From: Aristaeella hokkaidonensis
Lineage (GTDB): Bacteria > Bacillota > Clostridia > Christensenellales > Aristaeellaceae
Assembly (NCBI RefSeq): GCF_018128945.1
Contig: NZ_CP068393.1
Span: forward strand, 1,984,001 to 2,048,000
Reading direction: 5' to 3'
Length of the DNA stretch: 64,000 nucleotides
Position 1 is the stretch's first letter, and the number at the start of each line of letters is the position of its first letter. The position numbers were made by a program, and so were the translations under genes. Below the pieces are notes generated by a model. The model made no database searches and was not told the origin of the DNA. It saw only the letters and a program-made list of their open reading frames with translations. This document shows positions 7,275 to 15,058 of the stretch, piece after piece.

Positions 7275-8747
7275 TTACTCCATTTCTTCCGTTTTGCCGA
7301 ATCCGTTGAACCAGGCCCGTTCGGCAAAGGGCTTTTTCTTCGGTACGGTCGGTTCGCCTTCCATCTTTCCGACCGGCAGGATGCAGACCAGGTCGTATCC
7401 CTCCGGCACATTCAGGATTTCCGCGATCCGGTCGCAGATCCGGTCCTCATCGGTAATATGTCCTTCAAACCAGCAGCTCCCGTATCCCAGGGAGGAAATC
7501 GTCAGCAGCATGTTTTCAATGGCCGCGGAATAGTCCTGCGTCGCAAAGCACCGGTCCCGGAATGCGTTAATCCGCTGGGACAGGACGCAGATCATGGCCG
7601 GTGCCGTCTCGCAGACCGGCGGATCAATCACCGCGTTGATCTGCTTCAGGATTTCCGGATCGTCCACCGCCACCAGGCTGGTGGTCTGTTTGTTGCAGCC
7701 GGAGGGTGCCGCCAGCCCCGCTTCCAGGATCGTCCTCATATCCTCCCGCGGAATCCTGTCCGGTTTGTATTTGCCCCGATAGCTCCGGCGGGTCATGATC
7801 TGTTCCCACGGGGATTTCCTCAGGGACATCACATAGATCTGGCAGGGGTTGTCCTCATCCCATACCTGCGGAATCACTTCCAGTTCCCGGAAGCCCAGCC
7901 CCTGGTAGAACCGGTTGGTCCGGTCATAGTCTTCATAGAGGCCCTCCGCCACCGTCTTGACCTGCATGAATTCATATCCCGCGGCAACCGCGTATGCTTT
8001 TGCTGCTTCAAACAGTGCCCTGCCGGTTCCCCGGCGGTGAAGCGCCTTCAGCACGCCGGTCACTGCCAGTTCAACGGTAACCTTTCCCGTTTCCTTCAGG
8101 CACAGGAAGCCCACCGCCCTGCCATTCCGTTCCGCCGCTGCAAAGAACCATTTCCTGCATTCCCGGATATACTGTTCCCGGGATTCCGGAACCTCAAACC
8201 ACTCCGGCAGCGCTTCCAGGATTTCCCGGGCAATCCGGGATTTCTCCTCCGCATCCTCCACCTGACGGATGACCGGGGCCTCAATCTGCTTTTCCAGCCG
8301 GTAGAGCTGTTCCTCGTCAACGGTATCTTTTCCGTCCTTAAAGCCGTACCCCAGCTTCCGGTAGAACGGAAGCCCGGTAATAGAAGCCGGAATCTCGATC
8401 CGGTTTGCCCGTATGCCGTACTCATCCTTTTCCAGGGTTTCCACGATGGCCCGGCCGATTCCCTTGCCCTGCCATTCCGGGTGCACAAAGATCGTGAACA
8501 GGCTGCTTTCATCTTCTTTGCCCCAGTAAGGGCCGATCGCGCCGCAGCCGATAATCTTCCCGGCTTCCTCCGCCACATAGAAGTGCGTCCAGGAGGCCCG
8601 CTGCAGCACATGCTCCGGCGTTTCCGTCTTCACCAGTTCTTCCATCAGCTCCACCGGATAATCCTTCGTATTGGAAATCCGGATCGTGGTAATAATCAGT
8701 TCGGACACGGCCTGCGCGTCCTGCTCTGTAAATTTTCTGATAATCAT
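7275..8747 (-). CDS. GNAT-GNAT-nitroreductase three-domain fusion protein
   Basis: 490 aa in one uninterrupted frame. Residues 1-150 are a GNAT domain (LFTIFVHPEWQGKGIGRAIV, motif A). Residues 155-310 are a second GNAT domain (VTGVLKALHRRGTGRALFEA). Residues 312-490 are a nitroreductase domain (QIMTRRSYRGKYKPDRIPRE, then EAGLAAPSGCNKQTTSLVAV and LGYGSCWFEGHITDEDRICD). The first domain starts with MIIRKFTEQDA and the last ends normally. Fusion implies the acetyl transfer and flavin-dependent reduction act in one route, possibly on a nitroaromatic or quinone amine; this is inference. It lies 6 bp after the esterase gene. Confidence 0.88.
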   Translation of the reverse strand: MIIRKFTEQDAQAVSELIITTIRISNTKDYPVELMEELVKTETPEHVLQRASWTHFYVAEEAGKIIGCGAIGPYWGKEDESSLFTIFVHPEWQGKGIGRAIVETLEKDEYGIRANRIEIPASITGLPFYRKLGYGFKDGKDTVDEEQLYRLEKQIEAPVIRQVEDAEEKSRIAREILEALPEWFEVPESREQYIRECRKWFFAAAERNGRAVGFLCLKETGKVTVELAVTGVLKALHRRGTGRALFEAAKAYAVAAGYEFMQVKTVAEGLYEDYDRTNRFYQGLGFRELEVIPQVWDEDNPCQIYVMSLRKSPWEQIMTRRSYRGKYKPDRIPREDMRTILEAGLAAPSGCNKQTTSLVAVDDPEILKQINAVIDPPVCETAPAMICVLSQRINAFRDRCFATQDYSAAIENMLLTISSLGYGSCWFEGHITDEDRICDRIAEILNVPEGYDLVCILPVGKMEGEPTVPKKKPFAERAWFNGFGKTEEME

Positions 8748-8753
8748 TGCTCT

Positions 8754-9671
8754 TTATTTCCTTTCAGTTATCGTTCCGTCTGTGTTCCGGCTGAAGCGGG
8801 AGAAGAAATCCCACGCAATTCTCGCATGATAATCATGCGGCGTATGATCCGCGCCTTCAATCAGCACCAGCTGGGCAAAAGGCGCTTCATAGCCTTCCAG
8901 GCAGTAATCGCTGATCTGCCACTCCACGTTGCTCTGCGGAATACCGCTTCCGCCGTAATAATGATAGTCCTTGTATTCCGGCCAGATACTTTCCTGCCGG
9001 TCCGGCCTGTACCCCCAGTAGGGCACCGTGTGATAATCTGTTTCGCCCAAAGGCATTCGGTCCATCTCAAACAGGGTCCGCAGGGCGTTCTTTTCATCCT
9101 CCATCAGTTCCATATCGCCCTGCCCGTTCCGGATAGTGAATTCTTCCGTTCCCTTCAGCACCTGGAAGGGCGTCAGCAGCCCCTCCGTGTTTCTCACTTC
9201 CACCAGCCACCCGGCCGCTGAAATCCCGGCGATCAGTTCCGGATATTCTGAAGCCAGCGCAATCGCCGCCGCTCCGCCGTTGGAAAAGCCCGTGGCGTAA
9301 ACCCTGGACGGATCCACCGGATACCGGCTGACCGCCTGTTCAATCACCATGCGGAGATAATCTGTTTCTTCATAGGATGCACTGTCCCTGTATTCCGGTG
9401 CAATCACAATGAAGCCTTCCTCCGCGCACAGCACATCCCAGCCGTTGGTTTTCACTTCCGCCTGCGGATTGCCGTTTGTACAGTTCATCGCCAGCACCAT
9501 GGGAACCGGTTCTGCCGGAAGCCCCTCCGGAATCCAGGCAAAAACCTCATTGCGGTTTTCCATTCTCCAGCTTTCTGTCCGCACAGTCCTTTCTTCCGCA
9601 AAGGCCGGCGCCGCTGTTGCCAGCAGAACCGCTGCCAGAACGGCACAGCATCTTTTCAGACTGTTTATCAT
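8754..9671 (-). CDS. Secreted alpha/beta-hydrolase, PHB-depolymerase/feruloyl-esterase-like
   Basis: 305 aa with signal peptide (MINSLKRCCAVLAAVLLATA, cleavage after AFA). The nucleophile elbow is GFSNG (Ser130), and GADHTPHDYHARIAWDFF near residue 280 gives the catalytic histidine. This pattern (YATGFSNGG) is typical of the extracellular PHB depolymerase/ferulic acid esterase (LpqC-like) family. No recognisable promoter lies between it and the upstream terminator, so it may be read through from the leader ORF promoter. First structural gene of the operon running to 4285. Confidence 0.85.
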   Translation of the reverse strand: MINSLKRCCAVLAAVLLATAAPAFAEERTVRTESWRMENRNEVFAWIPEGLPAEPVPMVLAMNCTNGNPQAEVKTNGWDVLCAEEGFIVIAPEYRDSASYEETDYLRMVIEQAVSRYPVDPSRVYATGFSNGGAAAIALASEYPELIAGISAAGWLVEVRNTEGLLTPFQVLKGTEEFTIRNGQGDMELMEDEKNALRTLFEMDRMPLGETDYHTVPYWGYRPDRQESIWPEYKDYHYYGGSGIPQSNVEWQISDYCLEGYEAPFAQLVLIEGADHTPHDYHARIAWDFFSRFSRNTDGTITERK

Positions 9672-9704
9672 TTTTCCCTCCCGTATTTCTGATTCCGCCT
9701 TTGG

Positions 9705-9745
9705 GTATCAAAAAAGCCGCTTATCTGTCAGAGATAAGCGGCTGG
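9705..9745 (-). terminator. Terminator/attenuator between leader ORF and the esterase-GNAT operon
   Basis: On the minus strand AGCCGCTTATCT-CTGAC-AGATAAGCGGCT (12-bp stem) is followed by TTTTTT. It lies 12 bases after the stop of a 39-codon ORF and about 35 bases before the esterase start, which fits conditional read-through. Confidence 0.82.
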
Positions 9746-9757
9746 ATAAATCCTGGT

Positions 9758-9877
9758 TTATATGCCGGACTGCTCTTCTCTGACTGTATGACCGTATACG
9801 GAAATAATGCGAATCTGCATCATGCCATTCGCGGAGATCATAATAGATTCACTGTATTTGGATCCGTTACGCTGCAT
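9758..9877 (-). CDS. 39-aa small ORF with own promoter and terminator (candidate leader peptide)
   Basis: A short ORF beginning MQRNGSKYSESIMISANGMM and ending EEQSGI. GAAAGGA lies 11 bases before the ATG, a near-consensus promoter 37-60 bases upstream, and an intrinsic terminator just downstream, so a complete transcription unit is visible. It may be a regulatory leader for the seven-gene operon or a stand-alone small protein. No family recognised; no signal peptide or obvious membrane helix. Confidence 0.62.
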   Translation of the reverse strand: MQRNGSKYSESIMISANGMMQIRIISVYGHTVREEQSGI

Positions 9878-9912
9878 CAGAAGAGCATTCCTTTCTTTCA
9901 GATTGGAATTAA

Positions 9913-9941
9913 ATATAATACGGGACTGTAATCAGTGTCAA
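9913..9941 (-). promoter_or_regulatory. Strong promoter of the 39-codon ORF / GNAT operon
   Basis: Minus-strand TTGACA (9936-9941), 17-bp spacer, TTATAT (9913-9918). This is the only good promoter found upstream of the esterase-GNAT-NUDIX operon. Confidence 0.75.
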
Positions 9942-10017
9942 GGATTTTTCTCCGGCCCGGTTTTCACTTCTTCTTTGGTAAAATCCAAAAATATTTTTTG
10001 TTCCGGAAATGTGTTTT

Positions 10018-10180
10018 GTTAACCATTTTGTTAACTTATGTTAAGTGTGTAATCAGACATTGTCTCAATCTTTCAGAAAGCTTACAACGTTTAGTTAACA
10101 GGATTTTAGCGATTTTGCCGTTGTTGACATTTTCGTTTACGTTGGTTAATATGTAAACAACAAAGGTTAACTTGTTAACC
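10018..10180 (+). promoter_or_regulatory. Mannan-locus promoter with multiple GTTAAC operator sites
   Basis: TTGACA (10124-10129), 17-bp spacer, TAATAT (10147-10152). An inverted repeat GGTTAACTTGTTAACC (10165-10180) covers the first transcribed bases, and further GTTAAC hexamers occur at 10018-10023, 10030-10035 and 10094-10099. LacI-family repressors bind such dyads, and a lacI-type gene is in the locus. GTTAAC recurs before the epimerase (13772-13777, 13784-13789) and the first GH130 gene (16145-16150). Confidence 0.68.
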
Positions 10181-10195
10181 TAACATGATTACATT

Positions 10196-10398
10196 TGCGA
10201 CGTGCTTGCACGTCAAGGAGGGGAACGAACCGAGAGGTGCCCCAGTGGGGCATTCGCCGGCAGGCGAAAACGAGGTGAATGAGTCAACCGAAACGAGAAT
10301 CGAGCCCGCTCCAAGGGCGAGAGGCGACGATTGAGGTTGCGGAACACGTTTATATGGGTCAGAGCGCCCATAAAATAATCAACTTTTTAGGAGGTAAC
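10196..10398 (+). other. Structured 5' leader of the mannan-importer mRNA
   Basis: About 200 bases of noncoding leader with consecutive short hairpins: ACGTGC/GCACGT, GCCCC-AGT-GGGGC, TTCGCC-GGCA-GGCGAA, GCCC/GGGC, and TATGGG/CCCATA just before the ribosome site. I do not recognise a known riboswitch. It may stabilise the mRNA or regulate translation of the binding protein. Confidence 0.5.
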
Positions 10399-10404
10399 TG
10401 TTTC

Positions 10405-11739
10405 ATGAAGAAAATTCTGTCCCTGGTCCTGGCTGTTTGCCTGATGCTCGGCCTGGCCTCTTTCGCCTCCGCGGAAGAAACCCTGCCCACCTTCGATCAG
10501 ATCGTCCTGGGCGAAAACACCGACCTGACCGCCAAGATCCACTTTGCCTATCACCGCACCGATATCGCGGACAAGCTGAACGGCTATGTGGAAGCGTTCC
10601 GTCAGATCTACCCCAATGTGGAGATCGAGTACGAACTGATCACGGACTACGCTGAAAACGCCCTCATGCGCGTCGGCAACACCGACTGGACCATCATGGG
10701 CATCCCCACCGTGCAGAAGGACGAGCTGTCCAAGTACTTCGTTCCGCTGGGCTCCCTGGAAACCCTGAGCGGCCTGTACAACTTCATGAGCTCCTGGTCC
10801 TTTGACGGCGTCTGCTACGGCATTCCTTCCACCGGCAATGCCAACGGCGTCCTGTACAACAAGCGGATCTTCGCGGAAGCCGGCGTGACCGAGCTGCCCA
10901 AGACCCCCGATGAGTTCATCGCCGCCCTGAAGGCTGTCAAGGAAAAGACCGACGCCATCCCGCTGTACACCAACTATGCTGCCGGCTGGACCATGGGCGC
11001 CTGGGACGCTTACATCGGCGTCGCCGCCACCGGCAAGGACACCTACATGAACCAGGAACTGGCCCATGCCAAGGATCCCTTCGCGGATCAGGGCAACGGC
11101 ACCGGCCCCTACGCCGTGTATAAGATCCTGTACGACGCGACTGCTGAAGGCCTGATCGAAGACGACTACACCACCACCGACTGGGAAGGCTGCAAGCCGA
11201 TGCTGAACAACGGCCAGATCGCCTCCATGGTGCTGGGTTCCTGGGCTTTCACCCAGATGCGTGACGCTGAAGGCGGCGAGCATCCGGAAGACGTCGGCTA
11301 CATGGCGTTCCCCATCTCCATCGACGGAAAGCAGTATGCTCCCGCCGGCGGCGACTACAACTTCGCCATCAACGTCCAGGCTTCCTATGAAGAGAAGCTG
11401 GCTTCCATGTACTACCTGAAGTGGCTGACCCACGAAAGCGGCTTCGCCTACAGCGAAGGCGGCGTCCCGATCGATAAGAGCGGCGAATATCCGGACCTGT
11501 ACGCTGCTTTCGACGGCATCGATATGCTGTCCGACGCGGATTCTCTGCCCGGCGAAGAAACCCTGCTGAACGAGATGAACGCCGAGTCTGAACTGAACTT
11601 CAACGCCGGCGGCAACACCAAGGTGCAGGAAATCATCGAGCACGCTTTCAACCACGACAAGACCTTTGACGAAATCATGGCTGACTGGAACGCCGCCTGG
11701 AGCGACGCGCAGGCTGCCCTGAACGTTGAAGTCAAGTAA
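10405..11739 (+). CDS. ABC transporter sugar-binding protein (manno-oligosaccharide importer)
   Basis: 444 aa, family 1 extracellular solute-binding protein. Signal peptide MKKILSLVLAVCLMLGLASF ends at ASA, without a convincing lipobox. The mature part has the family's ALKAVKEKTDAIPLYTNYAA and MVLGSWAFTQMRDAEGG segments. I chose the ATG at 10405 because TTAGGAGGT precedes it and the signal peptide starts there; an in-frame ATG at 10279 lies in the structured leader. Followed by two permeases; no ATPase is present, so a shared MsmK/UgpC-type ATPase elsewhere must energise uptake. Substrate specificity is inferred from the neighbouring mannan genes. Confidence 0.92.
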   Translation: MKKILSLVLAVCLMLGLASFASAEETLPTFDQIVLGENTDLTAKIHFAYHRTDIADKLNGYVEAFRQIYPNVEIEYELITDYAENALMRVGNTDWTIMGIPTVQKDELSKYFVPLGSLETLSGLYNFMSSWSFDGVCYGIPSTGNANGVLYNKRIFAEAGVTELPKTPDEFIAALKAVKEKTDAIPLYTNYAAGWTMGAWDAYIGVAATGKDTYMNQELAHAKDPFADQGNGTGPYAVYKILYDATAEGLIEDDYTTTDWEGCKPMLNNGQIASMVLGSWAFTQMRDAEGGEHPEDVGYMAFPISIDGKQYAPAGGDYNFAINVQASYEEKLASMYYLKWLTHESGFAYSEGGVPIDKSGEYPDLYAAFDGIDMLSDADSLPGEETLLNEMNAESELNFNAGGNTKVQEIIEHAFNHDKTFDEIMADWNAAWSDAQAALNVEVK

Positions 11740-11789
11740 TCATCGCTTTTCATAATGGGCGGCTTTCCCCATAGCCGTCATCTCCTCCG

Positions 11790-11822
11790 GGCGGGTCCGG
11801 GAAACACTCCCCCGGACCCGCC
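11790..11822 (+). other. Stem-loop between binding protein and permeases
   Basis: A 12-bp perfect stem GGCGGGTCCGGG/CCCGGACCCGCC with loop AAACACTCC and no T-run. Such hairpins after binding-protein genes protect the upstream mRNA or lower permease expression. Confidence 0.7.
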
Positions 11823-11857
11823 TTCTTTCATCCAAACACCAGGGAGGTGCATCCCCC

Positions 11858-12820
11858 GTGAGTATCGTCAGTACCGTGCAGCCGGATCTGCGCCGAAGTA
11901 AAATCAACTGGCAGAAAGTGCTTGTCATCTTTCTGTTCGCGGTCGTCCCGCTGTTCCTGCTGATCCTGTTCACCTACATCCCCTTCGGGAAGATGATCCA
12001 GTTCAGCTTCCACAACATGAGCTACACGAAGGACAAGGGATTTGTCGGTTTTGACAACTACCTGAAGATCTTCACCAAGCCCGAGTATGTGGACGCCATG
12101 CTGCTGAGCCTTTACTACATGGCCGGCGCCGTGGTTCAGCTGGCCCTGGCTCTCTTCTTCGCTTCCGTCCTCAGCCTGGAGCGGCTCAGGGGATCGGGGA
12201 TTTATAAGGCTGTGCTCTTCTTTCCCTTCCTGGTAAACGGTATCGCCATCGGTTATATCTTCAAGTATTTCTTTACTCACGGTTTCGTGCTGGACACGGT
12301 CCTGCAGGCCATCGGCATCCCGCTGGAAAAGCTGCCCTACTGGCTGCGGGACCAGAGTGTCAATAACTGGTCCCTGGTCTTTACTTCCGTCTGGAAATAC
12401 TGCGGCCAGAACATGGTGCTGTTTATCGGTGCCATCGCCTCCATCGATCCGACCCTCTATGAGGCGGCCACCATTGACGGTGCCAACCGCTGGCAGCAGT
12501 TCAAAGCCATCATCCTGCCGGGCATCAAAACCGTGTTCATGCTCAACCTCATCCTGTCCATCACCGGATCCCTCTCCGCCTTCGAGCCTGCCTACGTCGT
12601 GGGCAGCATGGGCGCCAACGGCACCGCCACCTTCTTTATCAAGATCCACCAGATGGCTCATGTATCCCAGAAGGTTGGCCAGGCCTGCGCCATGGCCATG
12701 GTCCTCATGGCGCTGATCCTGCTGTTCACGGTGCTGCAGCGCCTGTTCTTCCGGTATGTGATGAAGGATTCCGAAAGCACCTTCAACGCCAAGGCCAACA
12801 AGGCCAAGGCGCTCTGGTGA
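11858..12820 (+). CDS. ABC sugar permease (UgpA/MsmF-like)
   Basis: 320 aa, six membrane helices (first about residues 23-43). The permease EAA loop reads EAATIDGANRWQQFKAIILP, which contacts the ATPase. Starts with GTG at 11858 after AGGGAGG. Partner of the permease starting at 12840. Confidence 0.92.
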   Translation: MSIVSTVQPDLRRSKINWQKVLVIFLFAVVPLFLLILFTYIPFGKMIQFSFHNMSYTKDKGFVGFDNYLKIFTKPEYVDAMLLSLYYMAGAVVQLALALFFASVLSLERLRGSGIYKAVLFFPFLVNGIAIGYIFKYFFTHGFVLDTVLQAIGIPLEKLPYWLRDQSVNNWSLVFTSVWKYCGQNMVLFIGAIASIDPTLYEAATIDGANRWQQFKAIILPGIKTVFMLNLILSITGSLSAFEPAYVVGSMGANGTATFFIKIHQMAHVSQKVGQACAMAMVLMALILLFTVLQRLFFRYVMKDSESTFNAKANKAKALW

Positions 12821-12839
12821 GAAGGGAGGAAACAGGTTT

Positions 12840-13715
12840 ATGTCCATCGCAGTCCACGCCGTCCGGGAATCCAACCGCGGCGCCCGGATCAGGCGTTCCG
12901 TCATCCGGGCCCTGGAGTATCTTTCACTGTTCCTGGCCTGCTTTATCGCGCTGCTGCCTATCTGGTCCTCCTTCACCACGTCCTTCAAAAGTGCGGAGGA
13001 GTACGCCTCCACCAACGCCATGGCCCTGCCGCGGAACTGGTTCAACTTCGGCAACTATGTACAGGTCTGGACGGAAGGCGATATGCTCCGGGCTTTCCTG
13101 ACCTCCGCCTCGGTGGTCATCGTCGTGGTGGCCGTCTCCGTGATGATGGGTTCCATGCTGGCCTACGTCCTGAACCGCTTCCGTTTCCCCGGCAACGGGC
13201 TGATCCGGAACCTGTTCATGATCGCCACCCTGATTCCCGGCATCGCCATGCAGGTCACCACCTACCAGATCATGAAGAACCTGGGGCTGCTGAATTCCAT
13301 CACCGGCTACATGATCCTGCTCAGCGGCACGGACGTTATCTCCATCTATATCTTCCTCCAGTATTTTGAAAACCTGGACGGAGCCCTGGATGAATCCGCC
13401 GTGCTGGAAGGCTGCACCTACTTCGGCGTCTTCTTCAAAATCCTGCTGCCGCTGACCAAGCCGGCCATCATCACCGTAGCCGTGCTGAAGGGTGTGGGCG
13501 TGTACAACGAGTATTACAGTGCCAACCTTTATCTCCAGTCCAACTCCTGGCGCACCATCTCCACCGCCCTCTACTCCTTCTCCGGACCCTTCAAGAGCTC
13601 CTATAACATCATCTGCGCCGGCGTCCTGCTGACGCTGATCCCCAGTCTGATCATCTTCCTCGTTTTCCAGAAGCAGGTCTACGCAGGCCTGGCCAGCGGG
13701 TCCGTCAAGGGCTGA
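12840..13715 (+). CDS. ABC sugar permease (UgpE/MsmG-like)
   Basis: 291 aa, six membrane helices. The EAA loop region reads ESAVLEGCTYFGVFFKILLP, and the C-terminus ends in the typical FLVFQKQVYAGLASGSVKG. ATG after AAGGGAGGAAACAGG, 19 bp downstream of the first permease. Completes the carbohydrate-uptake-1 type importer. Confidence 0.93.
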   Translation: MSIAVHAVRESNRGARIRRSVIRALEYLSLFLACFIALLPIWSSFTTSFKSAEEYASTNAMALPRNWFNFGNYVQVWTEGDMLRAFLTSASVVIVVVAVSVMMGSMLAYVLNRFRFPGNGLIRNLFMIATLIPGIAMQVTTYQIMKNLGLLNSITGYMILLSGTDVISIYIFLQYFENLDGALDESAVLEGCTYFGVFFKILLPLTKPAIITVAVLKGVGVYNEYYSANLYLQSNSWRTISTALYSFSGPFKSSYNIICAGVLLTLIPSLIIFLVFQKQVYAGLASGSVKG

Positions 13716-13733
13716 TCATCCCTTGCTCCGCAA

Positions 13734-13789
13734 TTGACAGAAGTCATCATTTCCTTATAATGAAGCATGAGGTTAACAGTATGGTTAAC
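13734..13789 (+). promoter_or_regulatory. Internal promoter with GTTAAC pair before the 2-epimerase
   Basis: TTGACA (13734-13739), 16-bp spacer, TATAAT (13756-13761). Two GGTTAAC copies (13771-13777 and 13783-13789, 12 bp apart) sit at the start of the transcript and flank the start codon. They match the GTTAAC sites at the importer promoter, suggesting control by the same LacI-type regulator. Confidence 0.65.
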
Positions 13790-15058
13790 AAAGAACCTTC
13801 CACGTTGATATCCGGTGTCCGCACCCATCTGGAGCAGAAGATCCTTCCCTTCTGGGAAGCCTTGATGGACAACGCTTATGGCGGATATTACGGTTACGTG
13901 GGCAGTGATTTACAGCTGAACCGGGGAGCCGATAAAGGCTGCATCCTGAACAGCCGGATCCTGTGGTTCTTTTCCGTTGCTTCCGCCGTATTGAACCGGC
14001 CGGACCTGCGCGCATACGCGGATCACGCCTACGCTTTCTTCAGCCGGTTTGAGGATCCCGAAAACGGCGGGGTGTTCTGGTCGGTCACCTTTGACGGAAA
14101 GCCGTCGGACACCACCAAGCATACCTACTGTCAGGCCTTCGCGGTATACGGACTTGCCGCTTATTACCGGCTGACGGGCAATCCCGAAGCGCTGGATAAG
14201 GCGCTATCCCTGTTCCGGGTCATGGAAACAAAGTGCCGGGACGCGGGCGGATACCTGGAAGCGCAGACGGCAGCCTTCACGCCCGAAAGCAATGAAAAGC
14301 TGAGCGAGAACGGCGTGCTGGCCTCCCGGACCATGAACACGCTGCTGCACGTCATCGAAGCCTATGCGGAGCTGTACCGTGCCCGGCCGGACGAGGACGT
14401 CCGCCGCGCCGGGGAAGCCGGTCTCCGGCTGTGCCTGGACCGGATCATGAATCCGGAAAAGCGCCGCCTGGAGGTGTTCTTCGATGCTGACTGGCACCCC
14501 TTGCTGGATATTCAGAGCTTCGGCCATGACATTGAGGCCGCCTGGCTGCTCTGGGATGCCGCGGAAACGCTGATCCCTGAAGCGGAGCGGGAGCCCTGGA
14601 AGGCCATGTGCCTGGATCTGTTGCAGAGCGTGACGGAACGAGCCTGGACCGGCCGCGGGATTCATTATGAATCTGTATCCGGCAGGGTGAATCACCTCCG
14701 CACCTGGTGGCCCCAGGCGGAAGCCATGCTGGGCTTTGACTTCGGCCTGCGGATCACAAAAGATCCCGCCTGGCTGGAGCGGATGGAGCAGCAATGGGCG
14801 TATATCTCCCGGGTCTTCGTCGATTCCCGGGACGGTGGCGAATGGTTCAACGAGCTTCACGAGGACGACTCCGTCATCGGTAAACCGGAAGCGGATGAAT
14901 GGAAATGCCCGTATCACAACGGGCGTATGTGTCTCCGGCTGATTGCCGGAGCAGGAGAAAGGACTGGAGAAATTGTCAGTAAAGAAAGCGACGATGCGGG
15001 ATATCGCCAAAGCCGTGGGAACCAGTGCGGTCACGGTTTCCAAGGCGCTGGCGGGTAA
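13781..15058 (+). CDS. Cellobiose/mannobiose 2-epimerase (AGE family)
   Basis: About 425 aa, N-acylglucosamine 2-epimerase superfamily, an (alpha/alpha)6 barrel. It would convert mannobiose to 4-O-beta-mannosyl-glucose. Conserved sites include HTYCQAFAVYGLAAYY (Arg/His pocket region), FGHDIEAAWLLWDAA with the catalytic His, and LRTWWPQAEAMLGF and WKCPYHNGRMCL with the later His residues. The ATG at 13781 is chosen because the promoter -10 hexamer overlaps the earlier ATG at 13760. The C-terminal 28 residues extend into lacI, an unusual 86-base overlap that may reflect a lost stop. Pairs with the GH130 enzyme at 17301. Confidence 0.9.
   Translation: MVNKEPSTLISGVRTHLEQKILPFWEALMDNAYGGYYGYVGSDLQLNRGADKGCILNSRILWFFSVASAVLNRPDLRAYADHAYAFFSRFEDPENGGVFWSVTFDGKPSDTTKHTYCQAFAVYGLAAYYRLTGNPEALDKALSLFRVMETKCRDAGGYLEAQTAAFTPESNEKLSENGVLASRTMNTLLHVIEAYAELYRARPDEDVRRAGEAGLRLCLDRIMNPEKRRLEVFFDADWHPLLDIQSFGHDIEAAWLLWDAAETLIPEAEREPWKAMCLDLLQSVTERAWTGRGIHYESVSGRVNHLRTWWPQAEAMLGFDFGLRITKDPAWLERMEQQWAYISRVFVDSRDGGEWFNELHEDDSVIGKPEADEWKCPYHNGRMCLRLIAGAGERTGEIVSKESDDAGYRQSRGNQCGHGFQGAGG

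Noticed and set aside
7050..9221. A 723-codon open frame on the plus strand
   Set aside because: Antisense to two GNAT-type genes and the esterase; composition is that of a shadow frame.
9807..10156. Two plus-strand frames in the gap before the mannan locus
   Set aside because: One is antisense to the 39-codon ORF, the other crosses the GTTAAC operator region; no ribosome sites or conserved features.
10279..10404. N-terminal extension of the sugar-binding protein
   Set aside because: It lies in a hairpin-rich leader, and the signal peptide and AGGAGG point to the ATG at 10405.
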